This document shows, piece by piece, positions 1 to 9,267 of a stretch of 64,000 nt of DNA. The stretch comes from an uncultured Kineothrix sp. Its GTDB lineage: Bacteria; Bacillota; Clostridia; Lachnospirales; Lachnospiraceae. The stretch is taken from contig CAJUSR010000001.1 in NCBI GenBank assembly GCA_910588855.1, positions 62,001-126,000 on the forward strand, read 5' to 3'. Under the pieces are notes generated by a model. The model was not told the DNA's origin. It saw only the letters and a list, made by a program, of their open reading frames with translations, and searched no databases. The position numbers were made by a program, and so were the translations under genes. Within the stretch, counting starts at the first letter, position 1, and every line of letters starts with the position of its first letter.

Positions 1-1328
1 CGATACTCTTCTTCAAACATCCGGGCAAAAATACCGTTCCCCGCCCGTCCTGCAGAGTCATATTCTTTATAATGGACAACCTCATCAATAAAAAATAAGG
101 ACAAAACTTTGATGCCCTTATCAAAAAGCTGCCGCTCCCTTTCCAAATGCGACAAAATTGTCTCACGGATTTGAAGCCTGTGCAATTGCTCTTCTTCCAC
201 CCTACCGATGGCATCCCCGGCATAGACTTTAATACCGTTTGCAAACTCCACGGAATTATCATACCCGTCAACCACCTTCACGGTAAATCCATCCTTATAT
301 ACGGAAAGCCTTCCCGACTGCTCATAGAGGTCAAAACCGATGCCCGCCTTTTTCCATATTTTTTTCACGCCTAATCCAGACTTCCAATCAAACTGAAGAA
401 CAGCCACAGGCGCAGGCCCACCCACATGAATGCTTTCCAAATAGACATAACCGTCCGTTGCCGCCGTTTCCATCTTTGCAATGCCTTTTACTGCAATTTT
501 CTTAACCAGGTGCATACGGTATGCTTCCACCGCGTCAAGCCGGTAAACCATATTATAAATGCTGTCTTTCTTATGGGTAGCCGAATACCTTAGCGTCATC
601 AGCGGATGAAAAGCTTTCAGGTTTTCCTTTGTCTGTTTCCCTTCCACGGATTGCGGCTCATCAATAATAACAATAGGGTTTGTCCTGGCTATCATATCAA
701 TCGGCCTGCGGCTTCCAAAATCGTCCAGTTTCATATAAATCCTTCTGGCTTCTTTTCCTTTGGCATTAAATGATTGGGAATTAATAATCATCACGTAAAT
801 AGAACTATCGGACACAAACCGACCAATCTCCGCCAGTTTGGAAGACTGATAGATAAAAAACCTTATCTTCTTCCCATATTCTTCTGCAAAATGCTCCTGG
901 GTCATCCCAAACGACCGGTAGACGCCTTCCCGTATGGCAACACTGGGAACAACGACGATAAATTTGCACCACCCGTATTGTTTATTCAGTTCGTATATCG
1001 TTTTAATGTAGGTATAAGTCTTACCCACCCCTGTTTCCATCTCAACCGTTAGGTTGAACTTTCCCTCCAACCGGCAGGATGGTTCCACCTGGTAGCTTCT
1101 CTGCACCCGGTTTAGCTGTTCCAAAATCCGTTCATCCGAAAGTTCCGGTACAATCCCTACATTAGGCCAGACCATAAAATCGTCCGCCTCCTTCCAATCT
1201 TTCCGGAAATCCCCCAAGTCTCTTTCCGTCCTGTCAGAAGGCAGAAGGTAAGGCTGTCCGGCAAATACATCCACCACGGCTTTTGCTGCTTCCGCCTGAA
1301 ACTTCTGATGTTTAAACTGCAGTTTCAT
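1..1328 (-). CDS. res: Type III restriction endonuclease, Res subunit (3' end outside window)
   Basis: This is the ATP-dependent helicase/nuclease subunit of a type III restriction-modification system. The minus frame is open from the ATG at 1328 (MKLQFKHQKFQ, preceded by GGAGAGGG) to the window edge, about 442 codons. It shows a Walker A motif (ETGVGKT, near residue 98) and a DEAD-like box (VIIDEPQ, near residue 220), the usual SF2 helicase core of Res. The family is normally 850-1000 residues, so the C-terminal nuclease domain lies outside. It follows mod by 83 bp and is probably co-transcribed. It cleaves unmethylated DNA together with Mod. Confidence 0.9.
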   Translation of the reverse strand, partial: MKLQFKHQKFQAEAAKAVVDVFAGQPYLLPSDRTERDLGDFRKDWKEADDFMVWPNVGIVPELSDERILEQLNRVQRSYQVEPSCRLEGKFNLTVEMETGVGKTYTYIKTIYELNKQYGWCKFIVVVPSVAIREGVYRSFGMTQEHFAEEYGKKIRFFIYQSSKLAEIGRFVSDSSIYVMIINSQSFNAKGKEARRIYMKLDDFGSRRPIDMIARTNPIVIIDEPQSVEGKQTKENLKAFHPLMTLRYSATHKKDSIYNMVYRLDAVEAYRMHLVKKIAVKGIAKMETAATDGYVYLESIHVGGPAPVAVLQFDWKSGLGVKKIWKKAGIGFDLYEQSGRLSVYKDGFTVKVVDGYDNSVEFANGIKVYAGDAIGRVEEEQLHRLQIRETILSHLERERQLFDKGIKVLSLFFIDEVVHYKEYDSAGRAGNGIFARMFEEEY

Positions 1329-1411
1329 TTCCCTCTCCTATCCGTCTGCTTTTCCACTCTCCAAATCCCCACAGATTCCGGCTCCCGCATAAATTTATCC
1401 ATTCATGCCTC

Positions 1412-3256
1412 TTAAATCACTTTTACTTTAGTGTCGGGCGCAAGAAGCCGAAACAGCCCGCCCATATTCATTTTGTCCGGGCTGCCGGAAAAACAATTGT
1501 CGCAAAACACCGCCTTTGACGGCCGTTTCCCAGCAATCTCCCTTATCACTTCATCCGTAATATTCTTGGAAAAACAAGCCGCCAAATCGCCGCCATTATA
1601 AAAATGCACTTTACATCCTTGTATTTCCCTTGACTCATACGGCAGCGACAAAGGCAGCCCCCACTCCAGCAAACAGCCAAATAGCAAATCCAAATCCGAA
1701 CGGCCCTCTTTTACGTTGGACTCAAGCCCTTCTAACATCGACTGGCTATAGTCGGAAGCAGGGAAAAAAACATTTTCCCCATTGTCTGTATCCACGTAAA
1801 ATGACCGGTATCCATAATCGATTTCCGCATTGGTATCTTTTTTTATTTTTTCCCCAGCCCGCTTTATCCTTTCCCGTCCGATTTCACATATATTCTTATA
1901 TCCGCATTTTGCTGCCTCCGTTTTTTTGCCGCAAACTTCAGGGGCTTGGACCAATATATATTTCCTGTGCCCTTTCGTCTCCGCATTCAATTGCATTAAT
2001 GCATGGGCCGTAGATGCCGAGCCGGAAAAAAAATCCAAAACGGTATCCCCGTCTTTTACATTGGCCACTTTTATAATTGCCCGCAAAAGCTCCACCGGCT
2101 TTGGATTGCTGAATATGTTTTTCCTGCCAAACAAGTCTGTCATACAGTCATTTGCCCCTTGGTTATGCCCAAATTGCTCATGAGGCCACCAATTCGTCGC
2201 ACATTGCCCTTCCTCTTCCCGTTCGGATTGGTAATATTTTTTCCGCGGCATTCCATCCCCGCCTTTTGGGAAATAAATCCTGCCTTCCTGCAAATAAGTT
2301 TTGTACGTTTCCTCGTCCCCCATCCATTCCTCATCCAGAACTTTTCCGGTAGGCGTCACAATCTTATACCGGCTCCCGCTCTGGTCTGAGCCTGTTTTCC
2401 AGGGTTTGCTGGCCCACGGGCCTTTTGGGTCTCCATCCGCGTTGGTAAAGCTTGCCGTCAAATCCAGCTTTCCTACCCCCGCTTTCTTTAAACATACACT
2501 GTCCTTTGCATATACCAGGATATGCTCCGCCACAATGCCTATCATTTTCGTCTTATCGTTAGGCTGGTTATGCCTTCTCCTCCAATGGATGTGCCCTTCA
2601 AAGTTCTGTTTGCCAAAAACCTCATTACAAATCATTTTCAGGTTTTCCACTTCATTGTCATCTATGCTGATAAAAATAACCCCTTCTTCCGACAGCAATC
2701 TCCGCGCCAGCAACAATCTGGAAAACATCATGGAACACCATTTCGAGTGGAACCGCCCGTCGGAATCCGCATTTATCCTCCAATGTTCCCTTCTCTCCCC
2801 CGCAGACCCGGCCTTCGCCTCATAATCTTCTGCCGTTTCTTTAAAAGAATCGTTATAAATAAAATCATTCCCCGTATTATACGGCGGATCTATATAAATC
2901 AGCTTGATACTTTCCAGATAACTTTCCTGCAGCAGTTTCAGCACCTCCAGGTTATCCCCTTCAATATAAATATTTCCGGTCTTTTCCCAATCGATGCTTT
3001 TATCCAATTGAGGACGCAGCATTTTTTTGATTGGTGTATTGGCATCTATCACCGCCTGTTTTTTCCCTACCCATGAAAATCCAAAAAACTCTTCGCCGGC
3101 AATCTCTTCTTCGCTTAATAGTTGTTTTAATGCATCAAAATTAATCCCTATCCGTAGTTCCCCGTCCGCACCCACTGTTTCTGTCACACAGCCCGGGAAT
3201 AAACTCCGTATCTTTCTAATATTTTCCTCCACCAGTTGGTTTTTATAAAAACTCAT
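1412..3256 (-). CDS. mod: Type III site-specific adenine DNA methyltransferase, Mod subunit
   Basis: This is the sequence-recognition and N6-adenine methylation subunit of the type III system. The catalytic DPPY motif lies in LIYIDPPYNTGNDF near residue 123, and the AdoMet-binding segment VLDFFSGSAST follows near residue 410; this order (catalytic motif first) is that of beta-class Mod enzymes. The central part is the target-recognition region. I chose the start at MSFYKNQ (3256), with AAAGG upstream; a start at 3274 is possible. It overlaps the end of the upstream gene by 14 bp, so the three genes form one operon. Length (614 aa) is normal for Mod. Confidence 0.93.
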   Translation of the reverse strand: MSFYKNQLVEENIRKIRSLFPGCVTETVGADGELRIGINFDALKQLLSEEEIAGEEFFGFSWVGKKQAVIDANTPIKKMLRPQLDKSIDWEKTGNIYIEGDNLEVLKLLQESYLESIKLIYIDPPYNTGNDFIYNDSFKETAEDYEAKAGSAGERREHWRINADSDGRFHSKWCSMMFSRLLLARRLLSEEGVIFISIDDNEVENLKMICNEVFGKQNFEGHIHWRRRHNQPNDKTKMIGIVAEHILVYAKDSVCLKKAGVGKLDLTASFTNADGDPKGPWASKPWKTGSDQSGSRYKIVTPTGKVLDEEWMGDEETYKTYLQEGRIYFPKGGDGMPRKKYYQSEREEEGQCATNWWPHEQFGHNQGANDCMTDLFGRKNIFSNPKPVELLRAIIKVANVKDGDTVLDFFSGSASTAHALMQLNAETKGHRKYILVQAPEVCGKKTEAAKCGYKNICEIGRERIKRAGEKIKKDTNAEIDYGYRSFYVDTDNGENVFFPASDYSQSMLEGLESNVKEGRSDLDLLFGCLLEWGLPLSLPYESREIQGCKVHFYNGGDLAACFSKNITDEVIREIAGKRPSKAVFCDNCFSGSPDKMNMGGLFRLLAPDTKVKVI

Positions 3257-4136
3257 AAACAAACCTTTCTGCAAATGTATCCATACTACTTTTATCCGTC
3301 TTTTTCGGAAGCTCCATTTCCACCCTTCTATCCACTTGGAGGGAATCTGGCGTTCCTCTCACCTCTTCTACCATTATATAAGATATGTTTTTAGGAATGG
3401 GGTAATATAAAACAAATAGTTTCGTTTCCAGCCTATCCCTAAGCAGGGCTAAACTTTTATATTTTAATATATCCCGGTTTAAATAATTGGAAAGGCATTG
3501 TTCCCGAAAAGGGATTTTGGAATGGGCTGTATGCTTTTTAAACTCAATCACTGCTGCCGCCCGGTTTTGTCTATCATAAAGAACCGTATCCGCATCCCCC
3601 GGCCAGAAATATTGCTGCTTTGATAAATAGCCTTCCAGCGAGGAAGTGGAATACCGTAACCCGCCTCCGCCGATTGAAACCGGTTTTCTGCGCAAATTTT
3701 CAATCTTCTTCTGTATTCCATCCGCATCCCAATAAGAGATGGGGTTGTGCCGATACATGGACAAATCCACCTCCACCACGTACTCTTCCCCATTTTTCCA
3801 TCGTTCTTCGGTTACATCCCGAAACAGCATATACTTTTCTTTTATCCCCTGCGTTTTCAAAAACCAATAGTTGCTATTGGCTTTCCCTTTCCCGTCACAT
3901 GCCAAAATCAAGTCCAGCAGTTCTTTTTCGTTCTTATGCCAAATATCGTCCGTATCGCTGATTCTCTTTATCCATACTTCGTCGCATACGGAATCCGTAC
4001 TCCAATCCACAAAAAAATCGAAGGAAGCCGAATAAATCGAATATCTCCGGAAGTATTCCGAATCAAACCAGTCCTCCGGGTCACCACACACATTATTTTT
4101 CTCCGCTGTCTTCGTCCTATCGGACGTAAGCGCCAA
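3243..4136 (-). CDS. PD-(D/E)XK nuclease-like protein in type III RM operon
   Basis: This is a 297-residue protein of no family I can name. It sits upstream of mod and overlaps it. Near residues 180-205 it reads GDADTVLYD, then about eight residues, then AAVIEFKKHT. The D...(I/V)E-x-K spacing is that of a PD-(D/E)XK nuclease core, so a nuclease or nuclease-derived role is inferred. The start is uncertain. The frame opens near 4207 but has no ATG before residue 1, and the first usable codon is TTG at 4136 without a clear ribosome binding site. A lost 5' end or frameshift is therefore possible. Type III systems normally need only Mod and Res, so a third gene is unusual. Confidence 0.6.
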   Translation of the reverse strand: MALTSDRTKTAEKNNVCGDPEDWFDSEYFRRYSIYSASFDFFVDWSTDSVCDEVWIKRISDTDDIWHKNEKELLDLILACDGKGKANSNYWFLKTQGIKEKYMLFRDVTEERWKNGEEYVVEVDLSMYRHNPISYWDADGIQKKIENLRRKPVSIGGGGLRYSTSSLEGYLSKQQYFWPGDADTVLYDRQNRAAAVIEFKKHTAHSKIPFREQCLSNYLNRDILKYKSLALLRDRLETKLFVLYYPIPKNISYIMVEEVRGTPDSLQVDRRVEMELPKKTDKSSMDTFAERFVYEFL

Positions 4137-4576
4137 AATCGGTTTACGAAGTATAATCCATCCCCCAAACCAAGCCCTTCTGCCGGCAGGCTTATCCCCA
4201 TTCTACGTATATTAGCCTATGTATTAACCTACAATCAGCTTTCTTCCCTCACGTATATATATCCATACCCCTCTTTTGCCTCTTTCTATGACAGTTTATC
4301 ACATATGGAAGGAAAACACAGCAAAAATATGAGCAAAACACGGAAATCGGTTTGCATGGGGAAAAAGGAACAAAGGGCATCTGTGCCCTGTGCTTCCTGA
4401 AACCGCCTTCCATAACAGTTTCATCCTAAATATGAAACATTTCGTAAGTAAAATTACTACTTTTAGGCAATAGCCACAAAAACCGATTGATGCATGCTTC
4501 TCTTTCTGTTATAATCAACCATAAGGAAACATATTGGAACCGGTAACGGATGGGCATGGAAAAAGGTGGTATTTTT

Positions 4577-4801
4577 ATGAAAAAATTATTTTATTACGCA
4601 GATAAATATTTGGAAAAAAGCGATTGGAAGGACTTGGCTATGATTAAATTCTGCCTGTTTTCCATAGGCATTTTAGCCGGCATAAAAATACCGGCAAAGA
4701 ATAAGAAGAAAGCCGGAATGGTTGCTTCCGTCCTTTTTGCCATTACTTATATTCCCCTCATGGCAAAATTTTTCGCAGTCATTGCTGAAAAGGACGCATG
4801 A
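4577..4801 (+). CDS. Small conserved membrane protein
   Basis: This is a 74-residue protein starting MKKLFYYADKYLEKSDWKD. It has a hydrophobic segment (KFCLFSIGILAGIKI), a basic turn (AKNKKK) and a second hydrophobic segment (VASVLFAITYIPLMAKFF), so two membrane passes are likely. Homologues I recall in Lachnospiraceae are often labelled permease of a phosphate ABC transporter, without support. The start at 4577 is preferred over 4550 because AAAGGTGG lies at the right distance. It stands alone, divergent from the restriction operon. Function unknown. Confidence 0.65.
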   Translation: MKKLFYYADKYLEKSDWKDLAMIKFCLFSIGILAGIKIPAKNKKKAGMVASVLFAITYIPLMAKFFAVIAEKDA

Positions 4802-4882
4802 ATCCCGCCCGGCTTTAAGCCGGGGATGCCTGCTTGGCTTGTGCGCCTTATTGGCGGCATTCATCTATCAATTGATTCCATG

Positions 4883-5506
4883 CTATGCTTTGGCATCAAA
4901 ACGATTCTGTATATTTACTAGATTTTCTGGTTTTTCCGAATTTGTTAAATCTTCATTTATCAGTGGAATCCCTCTCTTGGCATTTCCCCATGCTTCATTA
5001 TATATCATGCACATTTCCGTCTGTCTGGCGGCTTCCGCATTTGTAGTATACATTGTCCACCCATTATTGGAATAAGTTGCCACCATTTCCCCATTTTTAT
5101 CGTAAAACTCTATGTATTCACTGTTTCCCGATGGCAGTTTCTGATATTTCACTTTCCCTTCCAGCAGGGTTGCCACCAAATCTATCGGCTTTTGTACATT
5201 CTTGCGATTTCCCGAAACAGCTTTTAACCCGGAAGTGATAATCCCTTTTCTGTCCGGTGCCACTTCCGATGTGTAGCTTTTCATTAGCCTGTTAAACTCC
5301 TCAGATTTATTCTGGAACTGCCCTTTTGCAAAATCCTTATAAGCCTGTTCCCTGATTCGCTTCCTGTATTCCTTATCACTGATACCACTTTTCTTTTGGG
5401 AGAAAACATACTTGTCATTAAAGTCAGGCAGATGGATACCACCTATATTTCCTGCCCCCGAAAAACGTCTCTGCTGTAATGAACCTATGGTCGAATTAAG
5501 CTGCAT
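4883..5506 (-). CDS. Conserved hypothetical protein
   Basis: This is a 207-residue soluble protein with no signal peptide or membrane segment and no family I recognise. It is rich in charged residues and carries a G-N-W-rich C-terminal part (YSNNGWTMYTTNAEAARQTEM). Residues 40-75 look helical. A well-placed GGAGAGGA precedes the ATG at 5506. The next minus-strand gene upstream (5849-6343) has similar amino acid use and may be functionally linked, but they are separated by a 340-bp repeat-containing gap. Confidence 0.6.
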   Translation of the reverse strand: MQLNSTIGSLQQRRFSGAGNIGGIHLPDFNDKYVFSQKKSGISDKEYRKRIREQAYKDFAKGQFQNKSEEFNRLMKSYTSEVAPDRKGIITSGLKAVSGNRKNVQKPIDLVATLLEGKVKYQKLPSGNSEYIEFYDKNGEMVATYSNNGWTMYTTNAEAARQTEMCMIYNEAWGNAKRGIPLINEDLTNSEKPENLVNIQNRFDAKA

Positions 5507-5519
5507 GATTCATCCTCTC

Positions 5520-5848
5520 CTGTAAATTTCCTGATTGATTGAATATTCTTAATGTTGGGTTGGGTTATTGGTAAACTTATTTTTTTCTATTATTGATTGG
5601 GCATTTCATACATCGGGTTATTGCCGAGTATTTTAATGTTATTTTTATCCATTATTAACCGGACATTCTATACGTCGAGTTATTACCAGGCTTATTATTT
5701 TATTCATTCTATAAAAGGGAGTCATGGCCCAAAGCCCCTATCATCCAAGCTGTGAACCACTATCCGCCGCAGTTCCCCTGATTCCCCAATCTGCCGGGAA
5801 CCGAGGAGACCTGCCCGCCTGTGCTTTACCCGCAGTCTACGTTTTCTA
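5520..5848. repeat. AT-rich intergenic region with an imperfect duplicated segment
   Basis: No gene is visible here. Two imperfect copies of a segment of about 60 bp lie at roughly 5598-5645 and 5653-5700. Both contain a CAT followed by a cATaC(a/g)TCG(g/a)GTTATT(g/a)CC core. The rest is unremarkable. Confidence 0.4.
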
Positions 5849-6343
5849 TTATAACTGCTCCAGTTTCTCTAAAAACGCATTGTAAAATTCCCTTTCTTTG
5901 ATGCGGGCCTGCTGCACCTCTATGCTTTTTGGGGTATACGCTATGGGATGCTCCAAATCATACAGCGCTTGTTTTGTTGCCCGAATTGCAGACTCCACGC
6001 TGTTCCCCAGAATATCCGGATTCTCCGTTTCCCCTTTCAGCACTTTGCCAAGTCTCTGTACCATCATCTGCGATATATGAGTCATCATTCCATTCTCCCG
6101 GATTCCCAGACCATTCGCATTTACTTCTTGAGCCGCTTTCATCCATGCATCTTTTACGCTCTGCGGGGCATTAGGGCCAACCATATCAAATGCCTTTTCG
6201 TCATAATCGGCTTTTTTATCTTGTGGCACCTTTTCCGCTACAGTCTCCATAAATCCCACAGCTCCTGCCTCGGCACTTCGTTCCGTCTTCTTTGTTCCGT
6301 ACCATGCCGGATATCCTGCTGTTCCTATACCATGAATACTCAT
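5849..6343 (-). CDS. Conserved hypothetical protein
   Basis: This is a 164-residue protein starting MSIHGIGTAGYPAWYGTKK, preceded by AAAGGAGGACAAAAAG, an excellent ribosome binding site. It has no signal sequence or membrane helix. The middle is acidic and helical, and the C-terminal 40 residues (IEVQQARIKEREFYNAFLEKLEQL) look like a short amphipathic helix. I do not recognise a family. It resembles small proteins often found in tandem in Lachnospiraceae, like its neighbour at 4883-5506. Confidence 0.6.
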   Translation of the reverse strand: MSIHGIGTAGYPAWYGTKKTERSAEAGAVGFMETVAEKVPQDKKADYDEKAFDMVGPNAPQSVKDAWMKAAQEVNANGLGIRENGMMTHISQMMVQRLGKVLKGETENPDILGNSVESAIRATKQALYDLEHPIAYTPKSIEVQQARIKEREFYNAFLEKLEQL

Positions 6344-6518
6344 TTCTTTTTGTCCTCCTTTATCACTGCTTGTAAAACCTTATTAAACTGGTGGCTATGC
6401 TTATCTATACTTTACCTATACTTATCCGAATGCCTATTGCCCAAAGGCTGCGGTGTCTGCCATCCGTCCAATGCACCATTTCCACCTCAATGCCACTGGC
6501 TTCTGTTCCTTTTCCCCT

Positions 6519-6617
6519 ATAATCAAATACCCCGCTGCAAGCAACGGGGTATCAAACTTGCAGCGATGCAGAGCAGCGGGGTATTTGACCCTCGCGGCAG
6601 TCTTGCTCGCGGGAATA
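6519..6617. repeat. Dispersed palindromic (REP-like) repeat, copy 1
   Basis: This copy has a strong inverted repeat, AAATACCCCGCTGC followed by GCAACGGGGTAT, then a second GCAGCGGGGTATTTGA arm and the tail CTCGCGGCAG...TTGCTCGCGGGAATAAA. The tail and the GCTGC palindrome recur in the opposite orientation at 37186-37287. It lies in a gene-free stretch (6344-6763). Confidence 0.7.
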
Positions 6618-6763
6618 AATATCAGTTTTCTATTTTTCATGCATTTTGCTCTACTTATATCATTACTCCCTTATAAAATTTATCGGCAACCGTACCCTGT
6701 TTTTAAACCCGAACTGCACCAAATGACTATATATTGTATTCAATGACTATAAAGTTCATAATA

Positions 6764-8527
6764 TTACCATCATCCGGGTCGATTGCAAACCGAGGTTCCT
6801 GTTTTGTAATCGAGTTTCACATTTTGTAAGCGAGGTTCAAAATTTGTACCCCAAATTCCACTTTTGTAGCAACTTTCCCGTTTTTTCTTCCCTTTCTGTG
6901 CTATAATCTCCTTATGACAGGGTAAAAATGCGCACAAAAACCGGACGTCACTTTTGTCTTACAAATTTTGTAAGCCGAAATCCACGCCTCTTCCGATCCT
7001 TATTTCCAGTCGGCGGTCTGTGTCTGTTTTTTACTTTCTTTCTGCCCTGTTACTTCCGGAGTAGTCCCGGCGTGAGGTTGATGGTTGCGGCATCAACCTC
7101 ATGGCATCCTAACTTCTGCGCCAGTTCTTCCCCGTAATAAAAGCAGAATGCTTCATACGCACTCTTCCCGTTCAGTTTCTTCCTCCGGTACGAATTGATG
7201 TGATCCATCATCCGGTCGATATCCGCCTGCGTCAGTTCATCAAAGCTCTTTCCCTTCGGCACCACCCTCCGCATAAATTCATGCCCTACTTCGATCTCTG
7301 CTTTCTGGTAAGGTGCACTTGGATTGCAGTAATAGATCCTCGTCCTCTGGAACCCCTTCCCGTCCGGTCCGTTCTCAATGCATTTCGGGTTGGAAAACCC
7401 ACTCCCGTTGTCCGTAAGGATCACCGGGAACAGCCTGCGGAAATCCTGTCCCCCAAGCCGCTGGTATAACTTATCGTAGATTTCTATCACACTCTTTGAT
7501 GTGTTCGCCTCCCGCAAAAAACCTAACATCAGCGATACATTTACGAAGAATACCCTCAACAGCACTTTCCCTCCTCTGCTTCCTATCACACTGTCCATCT
7601 GTACCACCGCCGTGTCCGGGTGTTTCTCCATGTATACTTCATAATCATGGTAATTCCTTCCCACACGGCATCCCTTGTCCACTTTCAGCTCCGGCTTTTT
7701 ATACCTGGGGCGGTACTTCACCTTCCTCGGCAGGTCTATGTTCCTGATATCGAACAGGCATCCATCTACATAGTTGTACAGTGTCTTTTCACTGCACATC
7801 AGTTCATCCTTGTTGTTCAGGTAGATCTGGTGGATGCTCTGCCCCTGTTTTACCAGCGGCACCAGTATCTCATTGAGCCGCGCAATCTCCCCTTCCGTTG
7901 ACAATATCCCGCTCCTGGACTCTGATATCTTCGCGGATGCCTTCCTCTGCGCTTCCAATGCATCATAGACGGTCTTTGTCAGGGTGCATTTCTTCACTTC
8001 GCTACAGCCGTTGCACACATAGGGCGGCTTGAAACGGTGGGTGCATACTTCTTCCTCATACTGTTCGCAGTACCGGTTACAGATAAGTTCACACTGCCTG
8101 CAGGTCGGCACCAGGGGATGCTTACATTCCTGTATCCCGCATACTTTCTTCCGCCTGCACCCTTTCCGGTATTTACAGGTGTTGTGGGGAAATATGCTGT
8201 ACCCTGTGTCCTGCTCTACAGAGTAATTCCTTACCTCCTTGGTGATGGTCGTCCTGTCCCTGCCCAGTCTCTTCCCGATCTCTGTAAAGGTCAGGTGTTC
8301 CTTTAATCCGTTCTGTATCTCCAGCCGGTCCTCATAACTCAAAAACTTTGCCATCTTTTTTCTCCTTTCCCCGCCGGCTGTCCTGTTTCCACACAAAAAC
8401 GGGAAGAACATCTCTGCTCCTCCCGCTTTTGTATCGTCACTTTCACTATGATATTTTATTCTGTTTGTATCTGTCTTTCCCCCTTGGTCGGGAATCTCGG
8501 TTTGCAATTCACGTTTACCATCATCCG
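6764..8527 (-). mobile_element. IS30-like insertion sequence, about 1.74 kb, with 13-bp flanking direct repeat
   Basis: The sequence TTACCATCATCCG occurs at 6764-6776 and again at 8515-8527. Just inside lie imperfect terminal inverted repeats: ATTGCAAACCGAGGTTCC (from 6782) and, on the opposite strand, ATTGCAAACCGAGATTCC (ending near 8509). The single long gene between them is an IS30-type transposase. The 13-bp repeat is longer than the 2-3 bp duplications I know for IS30, so it may be a duplication or a chosen target. Subterminal TTTGTAA-type repeats fill 6800-6980. Confidence 0.75.
7050..8354 (-). CDS. IS30-family transposase
   Basis: This is a DDE transposase of 434 residues. It has an N-terminal helix-turn-helix (SYEDRLEIQNGLKEHLTFTEIGKRLGRDRTTITKEV) and then a cysteine-rich stretch of about 60 residues with several CxxC pairs that probably binds zinc. 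The integrase-type catalytic core follows, with VVQMDSVIG, LTDNGSGF and an E in YQKAEIEVGHEF. I chose the ATG at 8354 because GGAGAAAAAAG lies just upstream and the HTH follows directly; the frame is open to 8555. The gene looks intact. Confidence 0.88.
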   Translation of the reverse strand: MAKFLSYEDRLEIQNGLKEHLTFTEIGKRLGRDRTTITKEVRNYSVEQDTGYSIFPHNTCKYRKGCRRKKVCGIQECKHPLVPTCRQCELICNRYCEQYEEEVCTHRFKPPYVCNGCSEVKKCTLTKTVYDALEAQRKASAKISESRSGILSTEGEIARLNEILVPLVKQGQSIHQIYLNNKDELMCSEKTLYNYVDGCLFDIRNIDLPRKVKYRPRYKKPELKVDKGCRVGRNYHDYEVYMEKHPDTAVVQMDSVIGSRGGKVLLRVFFVNVSLMLGFLREANTSKSVIEIYDKLYQRLGGQDFRRLFPVILTDNGSGFSNPKCIENGPDGKGFQRTRIYYCNPSAPYQKAEIEVGHEFMRRVVPKGKSFDELTQADIDRMMDHINSYRRKKLNGKSAYEAFCFYYGEELAQKLGCHEVDAATINLTPGLLRK

Positions 8528-8661
8528 TAACTTTCCTTGTCGCAAGAAACAACAAAATTGCCGCCGTATTTGTTCACAATAGCTTTTACATTCGTCAGGC
8601 TCATGTCGTTCCTAATCTATACTTTTTCCTTCACGAGATTCCTTACGGAGAAAACCAGTTC

Positions 8662-8875
8662 CCCCCTAGTGCAATGTCATTTAGTTAGCGCCTTGATTCA
8701 GCCGTGAGGAACATAAAATGCTCAAGGAACCCGTTAAAAAACGTCGGCACTTAACGAGGTTCCTCACGAGTTTAGTGTCCGTTACGCTTTTTACCGAGCG
8801 AAAGCATGGTGACGGAGTATTTTATGTTCCTCACAGCGTCCGATACCGTTAACTAAATGACATTGCCCCCTAGTG
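8662..8875. mobile_element. MITE-like element of 194 bp with 10-bp direct repeat
   Basis: CCCCCTAGTG stands on both sides (8662-8671 and 8866-8875). The 194-bp body begins CAATGTCATTTAGTTAGCG and ends with the matching inverted arm. A second inverted pair, GTGAGGAACATAAAATGCTC and GAGTATTTTATGTTCCTCAC, lies further in. There is no coding capacity. Inverted ends plus a target-site duplication indicate a non-autonomous transposon. A 9-10 bp duplication would fit an IS4/ISLre2-type transposase, which is not in this window. Confidence 0.8.
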
Positions 8876-9003
8876 TACCAGTTTGACGTGGATAACAGCC
8901 TTACGTTCCCGCTGCACCACATCATCTTCACAAAATCCCCAACTGTTACACAAAATCCCTATAAATCCGGGGCTACCTACTGTTGCTGGCTTCCTCTTCT
9001 TCC

Positions 9004-9226
9004 AAATAATTCCCGCTATTAGCCTGTCTGGGGAAATGGTAAAATGCCGCATATGGGCTAAAACATTTCCGTTGTCAGCCTGTTTATGGAAATGGCAAAC
9101 GCCACATATAGGCTAAAACATTTCCGTTGTCAGCCTGTCTGGGGAAATGGCAAACGCTACATATGGGCTAAAACATTTCCATTGTCAACTTGTCTATGGA
9201 AATGGCAAACGCCGCATATGGGCTAA
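9004..9226. repeat. Tandem repeat, about 4 copies of 55 bp
   Basis: The marker GCTAAAACATTTCC recurs at 9057, 9112 and 9167, and GCTAAAACC at 9222, which gives a 55-bp period. The unit contains TTGTCAGCCTGTCTGGGGAA, then ATGGCAAACGCCACATATGG. The first copy is the most diverged. It is non-coding and lies downstream of the cupin gene. Confidence 0.8.
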
Positions 9227-9267
9227 AACCATAGTGTCGGCGCTTTCATACCATCTTTTTCTTTCAT

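Noticed and set aside
9004..9226. CRISPR-like array
   Set aside because: The 55-bp units are contiguous and similar along their whole length, with no unique spacers, and no cas genes are near.
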